Notes: generated from the sequence alone by a model not told the origin. 9,489 nucleotides of DNA from an uncultured Bacteroidota bacterium (GCA_903856555.1 CAIOCC010000172.1:1-9489), one strand, 5' to 3'. Shown: positions 1 through 6,945, counted from the first letter of the stretch. Made by a program: numbers and translations.

Positions 1-1047
1 CTTTACGTGGAACTCCAACATCAGGCATCCAAAGAGGTGCCCCGCTTGCAGCAGACGGCTTCCCTCCTCGCTTCGTTAGATGTTCTTTTGGGCTTTGGGA
101 ATCTGGCTCTTCAGCGGAGCTACCACCGACCCCAACTTCGTCCACATGCGGGTATCCGTGTTCAGGCTTTGCGTCATCCTGTTCTGGAGCGCCTCTTGCC
201 GGCATCGCAGCCTTATGTCCCCAACGACCTTGACCTGCATCCCGAAAAGGAACAAATTTGGATGATTACGGGGCCCAACATGGCGGGCAAGTCGGCCTTG
301 TTACGGCAAACGGGATTGATGGTGGTGATGGCACAGGTTGGCTGCTACGTGGCCGCCCAATCGGCCGAAATCGGCTTGGTGGATAAATTGTTCACTCGCG
401 TTGGGGCCTCGGATAATTTGGCAGCCGGTGAATCCACGTTCATGGTCGAAATGCAAGAGATGGCAACCATTTTGCATCATATGACGGGCGAAAGTCTTTT
501 GTTATTGGATGAAATAGGTCGTGGCACATCCACCTACGACGGAATCAGTCTGGCTTGGGCCGTAGCAGCCTATTTGCACGAGCATCCCCGGCTACGGCCT
601 CAGACCCTCTTTGCAACCCATTACCACGAACTCAATCGGATGGCCTCCCTCTATCCACGCATGGCCAATTACCATGTGTCGGTGGCCGGTGAAGGGGATC
701 ATTTGCAATTCCTTCGGATCCTTCGACCCGGAGGCTCCTCCCATAGTTTTGGATTGCATGTCGCCCGCATGGCCGGTGTACCACCCGCTGTCTTGGACAT
801 GGCTCGAACGGTCTTGGCAGGCCTCGAAGCCGGTCGGGATATCCCGGGTTCAGACCCGGATACCCCAAGCGCGGGTTCCCGTTCGACCCGCCCCCTTCAA
901 TTGCAATTGTTTGAATCCGGTGATCCAGCCGAAGGCAAGTTGGCTGACGCCTTGCGTCAATTGAATATCAATGATTTGACCCCGCTCGAGGCCTTGCATT
1001 GGTTGGCCGAACAACAAACGCGGTTGGGTCGCAAGTCCCAAGCCTAG
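1..1047 (+). CDS. mutS: DNA mismatch repair protein MutS, C-terminal part (5' truncated by window edge)
   Basis: MutS recognises mismatches and uses ATP to recruit MutL in the cytoplasm. The frame is open from base 1, so the visible 348 residues are the C-terminal part of a protein that is usually about 850-900 residues; the mismatch-binding and connector domains lie outside the window. Visible in order (fragment numbering): the end of the lever/clamp region (1-60), Walker A GPNMAGKS (91-98), the conserved STFMVEM segment (about 145-151), Walker B LLLLDE followed by GRGTSTYDG (166-180), and the ATHYHEL switch motif (205-211). A polar linker of about 20 residues leads to QLQLF (300-304), which fits a beta-clamp-binding motif, and then the C-terminal helix-turn-helix dimerisation segment (INDLTPLEAL). 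The alanine in Walker A, where many bacteria have glycine, is usual in Bacteroidota. The gene ends at TAG one base from the stop of the convergent glycosyltransferase gene. Identity is near certain; MutS2 is excluded by the C-terminal layout. Confidence 0.97.
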   Translation, partial: LYVELQHQASKEVPRLQQTASLLASLDVLLGFGNLALQRSYHRPQLRPHAGIRVQALRHPVLERLLPASQPYVPNDLDLHPEKEQIWMITGPNMAGKSALLRQTGLMVVMAQVGCYVAAQSAEIGLVDKLFTRVGASDNLAAGESTFMVEMQEMATILHHMTGESLLLLDEIGRGTSTYDGISLAWAVAAYLHEHPRLRPQTLFATHYHELNRMASLYPRMANYHVSVAGEGDHLQFLRILRPGGSSHSFGLHVARMAGVPPAVLDMARTVLAGLEAGRDIPGSDPDTPSAGSRSTRPLQLQLFESGDPAEGKLADALRQLNINDLTPLEALHWLAEQQTRLGRKSQA

Positions 1048-1048
1048 T

Positions 1049-3016
1049 TTATTCCAGGTCTTCTTCGTCCCAGTCCAGAGGATGGAGGAGCAGGGTGCTA
1101 TCAGGGACCGCCAGATGGCGATAAACCGAGGGGCGCAGCCCCACATCGCGACGGGCGGAGTCTTCGACCGGCAACCAACCTCGACGATAAAAACGATCCC
1201 TGATGGCGGTATAAATTCCGTTGCGAGGCGACACCTTGCCATCGGGCTCTAACAAATGTTGAAGAACCCGAGGGCGCGGTACCAGACCCGCGAGAAAAAC
1301 ACATTGAATGGGGTCAAGTTCCGAAGGGGACTTATCAAAATAATGACGAGATGCTTCCCCAATCCCCCAGATATTTTCGCCAAATTCAATCACATTCAGG
1401 TAAACCTCCATCATGCGGGTTTTGGTGGTTAGCCGTTGATTTTCGATCAGCCATGTCAACAAGAACTCTTCGGATTTGCGGGCAATGGTTTTGCGTGGAT
1501 GCAAGAAGACATTTTTGACGAGCTGCATCGTGATGGTGCTGCCCCCGCGGGCAAATTTGCCTTGTCGGTAGTTCTGGGCAAGGCTGCGGCGAAATGCTTC
1601 GGGATAAAAGCCTTTGTGTTGATAGAAATCCCCGTCTTCACCCGTCATAACAGCCTGTTGCATGGCCAAAGGGATGCGATCCAAAGGGGTGTAGTAGGGA
1701 TTACCAGGGCCTACGGTGATGCTTCGTTGGGGCTGCCCGTTTCGCATGACGGTATGTTCAAAGGGACCGTTCATTCGACGTAGATCGGTGGATCCCATAC
1801 GGGTGATTTGGAAGCCTTTTTGATCCAGGGCACTGCGAAGTCGGCATTGTTGCGGGGCTTGGTCTTCGAGTTGTAGCGAAAAGCGGAAGCGCAGCTGACC
1901 CCGCGCTTGCATCCCCCGGGTTTTGTCAAAGAGGCCCTGCGGCAGGCTGGCTAGAAAAACGGTCGCGGGGCTCCAAGCGGTGGTCAAACGCAAATCCCAT
2001 CGAGCGTCAGGTCCCCGATCGGCCAGGGCATAGACCCGAACCGGCAGGCGGTTCATCCGAAAAACCGTGCCGCTATCCACTTCCACGAAGTCGGCCCCGG
2101 CTCGGCCTTTGAAACGACCGGACAAAAGAGGCAGATGGACGGCATCGGCCGAAAGCCGTGGATGCTGGACTTGGATTCCGGTGGCTCTTCCATGGGCATC
2201 CCAATTCAAGACACCCTTTTCCATAACAAATTCCTTGATTGTCAGAACGCTGTTTCCTAATCCCAATGTCAGACCTAGTTTCCGCTGGACCCAGGGCACA
2301 AAAAAAGTTTTCTGACCCATGGGGGTCAACCGCAGGGTCCCGGTGATGCTGCTTCGGTCCAAATTTCCTTCGAGCTGCACGGCGCCGCTCTCCTGATTCT
2401 CTCGAACCTTCAATCGACCGTTGATTTGGTTGCTTTGATACGTCAAAAAGGGCAGGCCTACGCTGGTGATTAAGGTATCGTTCCGGTACGATACATACGA
2501 GTCTTTGATTTGAAAATCAGGGGGTAGGCGATCCAATACCTGGGCGGCAAAATCATAAATCCTTTGGTTGATCGGGGATTTTGGGGTGGTTTCCGATACC
2601 GTGGAATCTTGGGTTGGCTTGAGGAGAGGACAAATGTTACAGACGGACCCTGTTTGTACGGCCTGCAGGCGTAATCCACGCAGGTGCAGGGCTTGCAAAC
2701 GAATTTCTCCGGTCAGGAGTCGTAACAAGGCTGGCTTGGCTGTCATCTCCGCCACTGTGACCAAGGGTTTCTGTTGATATGTCACCGCCAAATCATGGAT
2801 TTGTAGTGTCGCAAAACCACTGAATTCCAGTCGCTTCGATGTTAATTGATAGCCTAGATTTTCGGAACGTTGGATGGCTTGTGTCCAGGCATAATCCAAC
2901 AAGCGATGCCGCAGACTGAACCAACCCAGTAGCCCCAATCCGAACAGCAATCCTACCAAAAGGAGGGAGAACCGAACACGGCGCCGCAAGCGGCCGGATA
3001 TCGGACGTGTAGGCAT
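1049..3016 (-). CDS. Membrane-anchored monofunctional peptidoglycan glycosyltransferase (GT51) with long AsmA-like periplasmic region
   Basis: The predicted enzyme polymerises lipid II into glycan strands on the outer face of the cytoplasmic membrane. It has 655 residues. An arginine-rich N-terminus (R4, R9, R11-R13, R15) precedes one transmembrane helix (about 16-34). Residues 45-120 and probably much of 160-400 resemble AsmA/TAM-type beta-strand repeats (inference from pattern). The GT51 domain occupies about 438-585: EDGDFYQHKG (460-469, catalytic E460), GGSTITMQLVKN (491-502), RKSEE (513-517, second glutamate E517), MMEVYLN (535-541) and GIGEASRHYF (551-560). No transpeptidase domain follows, only about 70 residues, so it is monofunctional but far longer than the roughly 230-270 residues of MtgA. 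A CNIC (CxxC) motif lies at 126-129. I chose the ATG at 3016: a longer frame runs to 3163, but it overlaps the upstream gene by 140 nt and puts non-signal sequence before the helix. The start lies 7 nt after the amylase-family stop, so it is the last gene of the set. Confidence 0.9.
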   Translation of the reverse strand: MPTRPISGRLRRRVRFSLLLVGLLFGLGLLGWFSLRHRLLDYAWTQAIQRSENLGYQLTSKRLEFSGFATLQIHDLAVTYQQKPLVTVAEMTAKPALLRLLTGEIRLQALHLRGLRLQAVQTGSVCNICPLLKPTQDSTVSETTPKSPINQRIYDFAAQVLDRLPPDFQIKDSYVSYRNDTLITSVGLPFLTYQSNQINGRLKVRENQESGAVQLEGNLDRSSITGTLRLTPMGQKTFFVPWVQRKLGLTLGLGNSVLTIKEFVMEKGVLNWDAHGRATGIQVQHPRLSADAVHLPLLSGRFKGRAGADFVEVDSGTVFRMNRLPVRVYALADRGPDARWDLRLTTAWSPATVFLASLPQGLFDKTRGMQARGQLRFRFSLQLEDQAPQQCRLRSALDQKGFQITRMGSTDLRRMNGPFEHTVMRNGQPQRSITVGPGNPYYTPLDRIPLAMQQAVMTGEDGDFYQHKGFYPEAFRRSLAQNYRQGKFARGGSTITMQLVKNVFLHPRKTIARKSEEFLLTWLIENQRLTTKTRMMEVYLNVIEFGENIWGIGEASRHYFDKSPSELDPIQCVFLAGLVPRPRVLQHLLEPDGKVSPRNGIYTAIRDRFYRRGWLPVEDSARRDVGLRPSVYRHLAVPDSTLLLHPLDWDEEDLE

Positions 3017-3023
3017 GCCCGAT

Positions 3024-4442
3024 TTAGCGTTCAAAAAATCGTCCTTCGTAGGGTTGCAGCGTGATATTCGCTGGCAATAGTTCCGGCCCACTTGGGACGG
3101 GGCTGTTGAGTGGGCCGGCCAGGGCGCAGGTCCATGGTCCAGTACGCAGCGCAGGAGGTACATTGAAGGTGACCGCGCGGTTCCTCACATTGATAAGGGC
3201 CAAAGTGGTATCCGATCCGACTTGCTTCTGGAGGCAAATCAGATCCGGGTGGGGGTAGGACAGCGTGCTTCCGTAGCGAACCGAAGGGTGGGCTTGGTAC
3301 CAAGCCATGAGCCGGCGATACGCCGTTTGCATCGGCTGATTTTGGTTCCAGGGAATGGGTTGCCGACTAAAAAAAGGAAGATTCTGCTCGATACCGACCT
3401 CCTGGCTCCCGTACAGGAGCTGAGGCCCACCGCCCATCAGGGACACCGCAGAGGCGGCGAGGGCTCCTTTTTGGCCACCAAACAAGACCACAGGGGTGGC
3501 GTCCCAAGCCGATTCGTCGTGGTTGGTGGTGAATTGCAGCCAGGCTTTGGTCGGTGGGGTGCTTTGGGATTGGTTCAGTCGAGCGTTGAGGTAAACCGAA
3601 GGGCTTTGGCCCTGCCAAACTTGCTTGAGTGCGTTGTAGGTGGACCAGCCAAAGTTGAGATCAAAGTCGGCCTGGAAATGATCGGAGCGACTGCCTTCGG
3701 CAAAAAGAATCAGGCGTCGACCGGGGATGGACCGCAGGCGTGCCCAGGCTGTTTCCCAAAAATCAAAGGGCACCCCGTCCGCATAATCGCAACGGAAACC
3801 GTCGATATTGGCTTGGTAGATCCAATAGAGCATGGCGTCTAGCATGGCATCACGCATGGCTTGGTTGGAATAATTCAAGTCCGCTACATCCAACCAATTG
3901 GTACCGGGGGGGTGCACTACTTGGCCTTGGTTGTTTTGGGTGTACCACCCATCGTTGGCCATCCAGGGATGATCCCAGGCCGTGTGATTGGCGACCCAGT
4001 CCATCAGAACTGCCATACCCCGGGCATGGGCCGCATCGGTGAGGCTGCGTAAATCCTCCAAGGTTCCGTACTCGGCCCCTACCGCCTTGTAATCCCGAAC
4101 ACAATACGGAGAATTGATGCCTTTGAGCACGCCGACGGGATGCAAAGGCATAAGCCATAACACATTGACCCCTAGTAATTTGATAGAATCCAGGCGATTA
4201 ATGACTCCTTGGATATTGCCTGCGCTACTGTAAGCGCGCAGGTTGACTTCGTACATGACCATATCCCTGGTATCGGGAACCCCTCCAAACGGGGTGCCAT
4301 AGGCGGGGTAAGGGGGCATGGGGTCTTGAGGCAAGGGAAGGGACGGGTTATCTCGACAAGCATTCAATAGGAAAACCAGGACCAAAAGCGTAGGCAAGGC
4401 CCAACGACCCCAAACGCCTGCGGGTTTTCCTATTTGTAACAT
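3024..4442 (-). CDS. GH13 alpha-amylase-family glycoside hydrolase, lipoprotein
   Basis: This is a predicted alpha-glucan-active hydrolase or transglycosylase exported as a lipoprotein. The 472-residue product starts with a charged n-region, a hydrophobic stretch (16-26) and the lipobox LNAC, with Cys29 as the expected lipidated residue. The TIM barrel carries all GH13 conserved regions: DWVANH (148-153), VADLN (186-190), GFRCD with nucleophile D219, FAEG with acid/base E249, and TNHDE with H308 and D309. It is therefore probably catalytically active. The end (about 385-472) looks like the usual C-terminal beta domain. No starch-binding module or susC/susD partner is visible, so the exact substrate cannot be read. 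After Cys29 come Arg-Asp-Asn, only a weak match to the acidic surface-export signals known in Bacteroidota; periplasmic or surface location is open. The ATG at 4442 lies inside the 3' end of the methyltransferase gene (13-nt overlap), which suggests translational coupling. No other start keeps the signal peptide. Confidence 0.92.
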   Translation of the reverse strand: MLQIGKPAGVWGRWALPTLLVLVFLLNACRDNPSLPLPQDPMPPYPAYGTPFGGVPDTRDMVMYEVNLRAYSSAGNIQGVINRLDSIKLLGVNVLWLMPLHPVGVLKGINSPYCVRDYKAVGAEYGTLEDLRSLTDAAHARGMAVLMDWVANHTAWDHPWMANDGWYTQNNQGQVVHPPGTNWLDVADLNYSNQAMRDAMLDAMLYWIYQANIDGFRCDYADGVPFDFWETAWARLRSIPGRRLILFAEGSRSDHFQADFDLNFGWSTYNALKQVWQGQSPSVYLNARLNQSQSTPPTKAWLQFTTNHDESAWDATPVVLFGGQKGALAASAVSLMGGGPQLLYGSQEVGIEQNLPFFSRQPIPWNQNQPMQTAYRRLMAWYQAHPSVRYGSTLSYPHPDLICLQKQVGSDTTLALINVRNRAVTFNVPPALRTGPWTCALAGPLNSPVPSGPELLPANITLQPYEGRFFER

Positions 4443-5194
4443 AGAGCAAAATAATCCAAGGCGCGGTCGCTTAGAGGGGCAATCGGGTAATCCTCGGATC
4501 GGATCCGACTTACGAGGCCTGTATTCGCCTGGCGCAGATTGCGTCTGTTGAGGCGATTGGCTAAATCATAAGGTACTTGCAACCAACGGCGAGGCAATCG
4601 GTGCTGCAGATTTAGAAAATCCCAGCGAGTCAGCTTTTGCACCGAGGCTTTGTTTTGTTCGTAGTATTCCATAACAACGGAATTCCCAAAAACGCCTTGA
4701 AGGTCCACCCGGCCAAAAACAGATTCCAGCAATTGCTTCATGGAGGTCGGGTCGTATTCCCGAACATGCCAAGGGTTGCGGGTCAAGGACATGAGGCGGT
4801 TGGGGGTGGTCAGCAAGAGCACCCCGCCTGGTTTCAGGACACGATGAATTTCCTTCAAAAAGGCCAGATCATCCTCCAAGTGCTCAATGACCTGAAAAGT
4901 GACCACGGCGTCAAACTGGTTGGAGTTGATACCTCCCAACGGGGGAAAGGTGGCTTGCATAACGCGGGCTTGGGGCGGTATATGCAAGTTGGGTACGGGG
5001 TATTTGTCCACGCCCAGGTATTGATCGCAGTGTTTGGCCAAGAGAGCCATTCCGTACCCTTCACCGCAGCCCAATTCAAGAACCGAACCCTTCATATAGG
5101 GTACAGCCGCTAGGTAGGCGGCCACATGCCGTTGGTAGATGGGGTTCTCGGAAGCATCCTGCGCTGAAGAGCGCTCTGCAGTTTGAATAGCCAT
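4430..5194 (-). CDS. Class I SAM-dependent methyltransferase, substrate unknown
   Basis: The predicted cytoplasmic S-adenosylmethionine methyltransferase has 254 residues. The Rossmann-fold motif I is ELGCGEGYG (40-48), with the acidic residue after strand 2 at D63 (GVDKY). FDAVVTFQVIEHL (94-106) forms strand 4 with the EHL motif of the UbiG/Methyltransf_11 type, followed by HRVLKPGGVLLLTTPN (117-132). The C-terminal third (about 145-254), rich in Arg, Leu and Tyr, probably forms the substrate cap and gives no specificity that I recognise. The ATG at 5194 leaves 44 nt after folB; a GTG at 5254 in the same frame would overlap the folB stop by 16 nt and add 20 unremarkable residues, so it is possible but less likely. 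Neither start has a Shine-Dalgarno match. Its 3' end overlaps the amylase-family start. Small-molecule, lipid and protein targets are all possible; ubiquinone/menaquinone methylation is not supported by context. Confidence 0.88.
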   Translation of the reverse strand: MAIQTAERSSAQDASENPIYQRHVAAYLAAVPYMKGSVLELGCGEGYGMALLAKHCDQYLGVDKYPVPNLHIPPQARVMQATFPPLGGINSNQFDAVVTFQVIEHLEDDLAFLKEIHRVLKPGGVLLLTTPNRLMSLTRNPWHVREYDPTSMKQLLESVFGRVDLQGVFGNSVVMEYYEQNKASVQKLTRWDFLNLQHRLPRRWLQVPYDLANRLNRRNLRQANTGLVSRIRSEDYPIAPLSDRALDYFALCYK

Positions 5195-5238
5195 AGGGCG
5201 TTGGGGTTCTGGGGTGACAGGCCAAAGATAAAGGCCCC

Positions 5239-5634
5239 CTAGAGATCGCTGCACCGCAGGGTCACCCGGGATGCCGGGATCCGCAAGGTCGAGCTGCCTT
5301 GGGGCAGTTGGATCGGGGGATTGGTTTTGGTAAGGCCCACTTCAAAGGTCCATTCCGGCCATTCGGCCTTGAAAATTCTCAAAATATCGCTCACCACCTC
5401 TTCCAAAAGATCGCGCGGTTGGCTGTAAACCGTTTCGGCCAAGGCCTGCATGCGGGCATAGTCCGGCCAGGCCTTGCCCAGAAGAGTGGGCTGTGCCAAG
5501 AGGCCATTTTGCTCCGATGGGGCCGTTCGACGGGCGATGAGGTCCAGGACAAATCGATGGCCGTTCACTTTCTCTTCGGGGTACAGGCCGTGGTAGCCGT
5601 GGAATTCGATACCTAACAGGGCAATCTCCGCCAT
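5239..5634 (-). CDS. folB: Dihydroneopterin aldolase
   Basis: FolB converts 7,8-dihydroneopterin to 6-hydroxymethyl-7,8-dihydropterin and glycolaldehyde in tetrahydrofolate synthesis. The 131-residue product opens with LLGIEFHGYHGLYPEE (6-21), the family signature that holds the active-site glutamate (E20/E21). Y59 in DYARM, E78 in DLLEE and K103 in LTKTNPP match the expected tyrosine, pterin-anchoring glutamate and catalytic lysine of characterised aldolases. Residues 36-57, between the first strands and the conserved Tyr, are longer and less conserved than in typical 118-122 residue members. I chose the ATG at 5634 because the family signature begins six residues after it; an in-frame upstream start at 5706 would add 24 residues that do not look conserved and would nearly fill the divergent promoter region. 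It is the first gene of the minus-strand set. Other folate genes are not adjacent. Confidence 0.92.
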   Translation of the reverse strand: MAEIALLGIEFHGYHGLYPEEKVNGHRFVLDLIARRTAPSEQNGLLAQPTLLGKAWPDYARMQALAETVYSQPRDLLEEVVSDILRIFKAEWPEWTFEVGLTKTNPPIQLPQGSSTLRIPASRVTLRCSDL

Positions 5635-5723
5635 ACACTCATGATTGAAGCCCGAAGGTCTTAAATTTGCAGCGAATTCCCAATAGAATAGAATCTTTTG
5701 GTCCAACCACCCTCCCCCTAACT
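5635..5723. promoter_or_regulatory. Divergent intergenic region between folB and the acyl-CoA dehydrogenase gene
   Basis: These 89 bp are the only space between two head-to-head transcription units, so promoters for both should lie here. It contains AT-rich stretches (5661-5668 and 5680-5699) in an otherwise GC-rich neighbourhood. A match to the Bacteroidota -7 element is seen on the plus strand. I could not find a convincing equivalent on the minus strand; the reverse complement of 5680-5699 is AT-rich but fits no consensus. No clear inverted repeat or operator is visible. Confidence 0.6.
5662..5669 (+). promoter_or_regulatory. Candidate Bacteroidota -7 promoter element (TAAATTTG)
   Basis: TAAATTTG matches the TAnnTTTG element of Bacteroidota housekeeping promoters exactly. 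It lies 54 nt before the acyl-CoA dehydrogenase ATG, which would give a leader of roughly 45-50 nt. The upstream partner is weak: the nearest TTG (5645-5647) is only 14 nt away, closer than the usual spacing. An eight-base element with two free positions arises by chance fairly often, so this is a candidate only; its location in the sole divergent gap is the main support. Confidence 0.35.
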
Positions 5724-6902
5724 ATGCGCACCGACACCTACCAGCACCCGGATCATTACCTCATGGACGAATTGTTAACCGATGAGCACCGTCTAATCCG
5801 TGACAGCGTCCGTCAATACGTCAAAAAGGAATTGAGTCCCATCATCGAGGACTATGCCCAGCGGGCCGAGTTCCCCAAGCATATCATCCCTCAATTGGGC
5901 GCCATCGGGGCATTTGGCCCTTCCTTGCCTGCTGAATACGGCTGCGGTGGCATGGATCAAATCAGTTACGGCATCATCATGCAAGAATTGGAACGCTGCG
6001 ATTCCGGTATTCGTTCCACGGCTTCGGTTCAGGGTTCTTTGGTGATGTACCCCATCTACAAATACGGTTCCGAAGAACAACGCCGCAAATACCTTCCCAA
6101 ATTGGCCACCGGCGAATGGATGGGCTGTTTTGGCTTGACCGAACCCGACCACGGGTCCAACCCCGGCGGGATGACGACGCATTTTGTGGACAAAGGAGAT
6201 CATTACCTCCTGAACGGTGCCAAAATGTGGATTTCCAACGCCCCCTTTGCGGATATTGCCGTGGTTTGGGCCAAGGACGAAGCCGGCAAAATTCGCGGCC
6301 TTATCGTAGAGCGTGGTATGGAAGGTTTTACGACCCCCGAAACCCATAACAAATGGTCGCTGCGCGCCTCGGCCACCGGCGAATTGGTCTTTTCCAATGT
6401 CAAAGTCCCGAAGGAAAATCTCCTACCCAACATAAGCGGCCTCAAAGGCCCCTTGGGTTGTTTGGATTCGGCTCGTTTCGGAATCGCCTGGGGTGCCTTG
6501 GGCGCCGCCATGGATTGTTACGATTCAGCCAAGCAATACGCCTTGCAGCGGATTCAGTTTGACAAACCCATCGCGTCCTTTCAGTTAATCCAAAAGAAAC
6601 TGGCCGAGATGCTCACCGAAATTACCAAAGGCCAATTGCTCTGCTGGCGCTTGGGGGTTCTCAAAAACGAGGACCGTGCCACGACGGCTCAAATTTCAAT
6701 GGCCAAGCGGAACAGCGTGGAGATTGCATTGAACATTGCCCGGGAGGCCCGGCAAATCCATGGTGGCATGGGCATCACCGGCGAGTACCCGATCATGCGA
6801 CACATGATGAACCTGGAATCGGTGGTGACCTACGAAGGAACCCACGATATTCACCTGCTCATCACCGGCATGGATCTCACCGGGATCTCGGCTTTCCGTT
6901 AA
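5724..6902 (+). CDS. gcdH: Acyl-CoA dehydrogenase, glutaryl-CoA dehydrogenase type
   Basis: This FAD flavoenzyme is predicted to oxidise and decarboxylate glutaryl-CoA to crotonyl-CoA in lysine/tryptophan-type degradation, passing electrons to electron-transfer flavoprotein. Its 392 residues match the family length. In order: an N-terminal helical domain with LERCDSGIRSTASVQGS (89-105); the FAD-binding segment FGLTEPDHGSNPGGM (136-150); the middle beta domain with KMWISNAPFAD (167-177) and WSLRASATGE (211-220); and a C-terminal helical domain with GGMGITGEYPI (347-357) and TYEGTHDIH (369-377). E371 aligns with the catalytic base (human Glu370), and R97 and S101 align with human Arg94 and Ser98, which contact the glutaryl carboxylate. 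This favours glutaryl-CoA over plain fatty acyl-CoA, though activity is inferred. I chose the ATG at 5724; a TTG at 5667 would add 19 unconserved residues across the promoter region. No transferase or crotonase partner is adjacent. Confidence 0.93.
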   Translation: MRTDTYQHPDHYLMDELLTDEHRLIRDSVRQYVKKELSPIIEDYAQRAEFPKHIIPQLGAIGAFGPSLPAEYGCGGMDQISYGIIMQELERCDSGIRSTASVQGSLVMYPIYKYGSEEQRRKYLPKLATGEWMGCFGLTEPDHGSNPGGMTTHFVDKGDHYLLNGAKMWISNAPFADIAVVWAKDEAGKIRGLIVERGMEGFTTPETHNKWSLRASATGELVFSNVKVPKENLLPNISGLKGPLGCLDSARFGIAWGALGAAMDCYDSAKQYALQRIQFDKPIASFQLIQKKLAEMLTEITKGQLLCWRLGVLKNEDRATTAQISMAKRNSVEIALNIAREARQIHGGMGITGEYPIMRHMMNLESVVTYEGTHDIHLLITGMDLTGISAFR

Positions 6903-6945
6903 AGGCCCTTGATGGCCACATTATTCCTTTATTGATCGATCTCTC

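Noticed and set aside
291..303. Alanine instead of glycine in the MutS Walker A (GPNMAGKSA)
   Set aside because: It looks like a missing glycine but is the usual form in Bacteroidota MutS, so it is a lineage marker rather than a defect.
850..1242. Minus-strand open frame across the mutS end and the GT51 gene end
   Set aside because: It lies in a different frame from the GT51 gene and overlaps two well-supported genes; the product has no recognisable feature.
3017..3163. 49-codon N-terminal extension of the GT51 protein
   Set aside because: It would overlap the GH13 gene by 140 nt and place unconserved sequence before the basic region and membrane helix; the ATG at 3016 fits better.
3369..3375. 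Seven-base A/T run in the GH13 gene (and a similar run near 2300 in the GT51 gene)
   Set aside because: Both lie within intact frames that encode Phe-Phe in conserved stretches; no sign of phase variation or programmed slippage.
3222..3842. Plus-strand open frame (206 codons) inside the GH13 gene
   Set aside because: Antisense to a complete GH13 catalytic domain; no start signal or domain of its own.
5793..6347. Minus-strand open frame (184 codons) opposite the acyl-CoA dehydrogenase gene
   Set aside because: Shadow of a conserved coding sequence; the composition follows from the sense codons.
6903..6945. Possible terminator or promoter between the acyl-CoA dehydrogenase gene and rpe
   Set aside because: It contains only a short GGCC self-complement and the palindrome GATCGATC; no stem with a T tract and no TAnnTTTG match.
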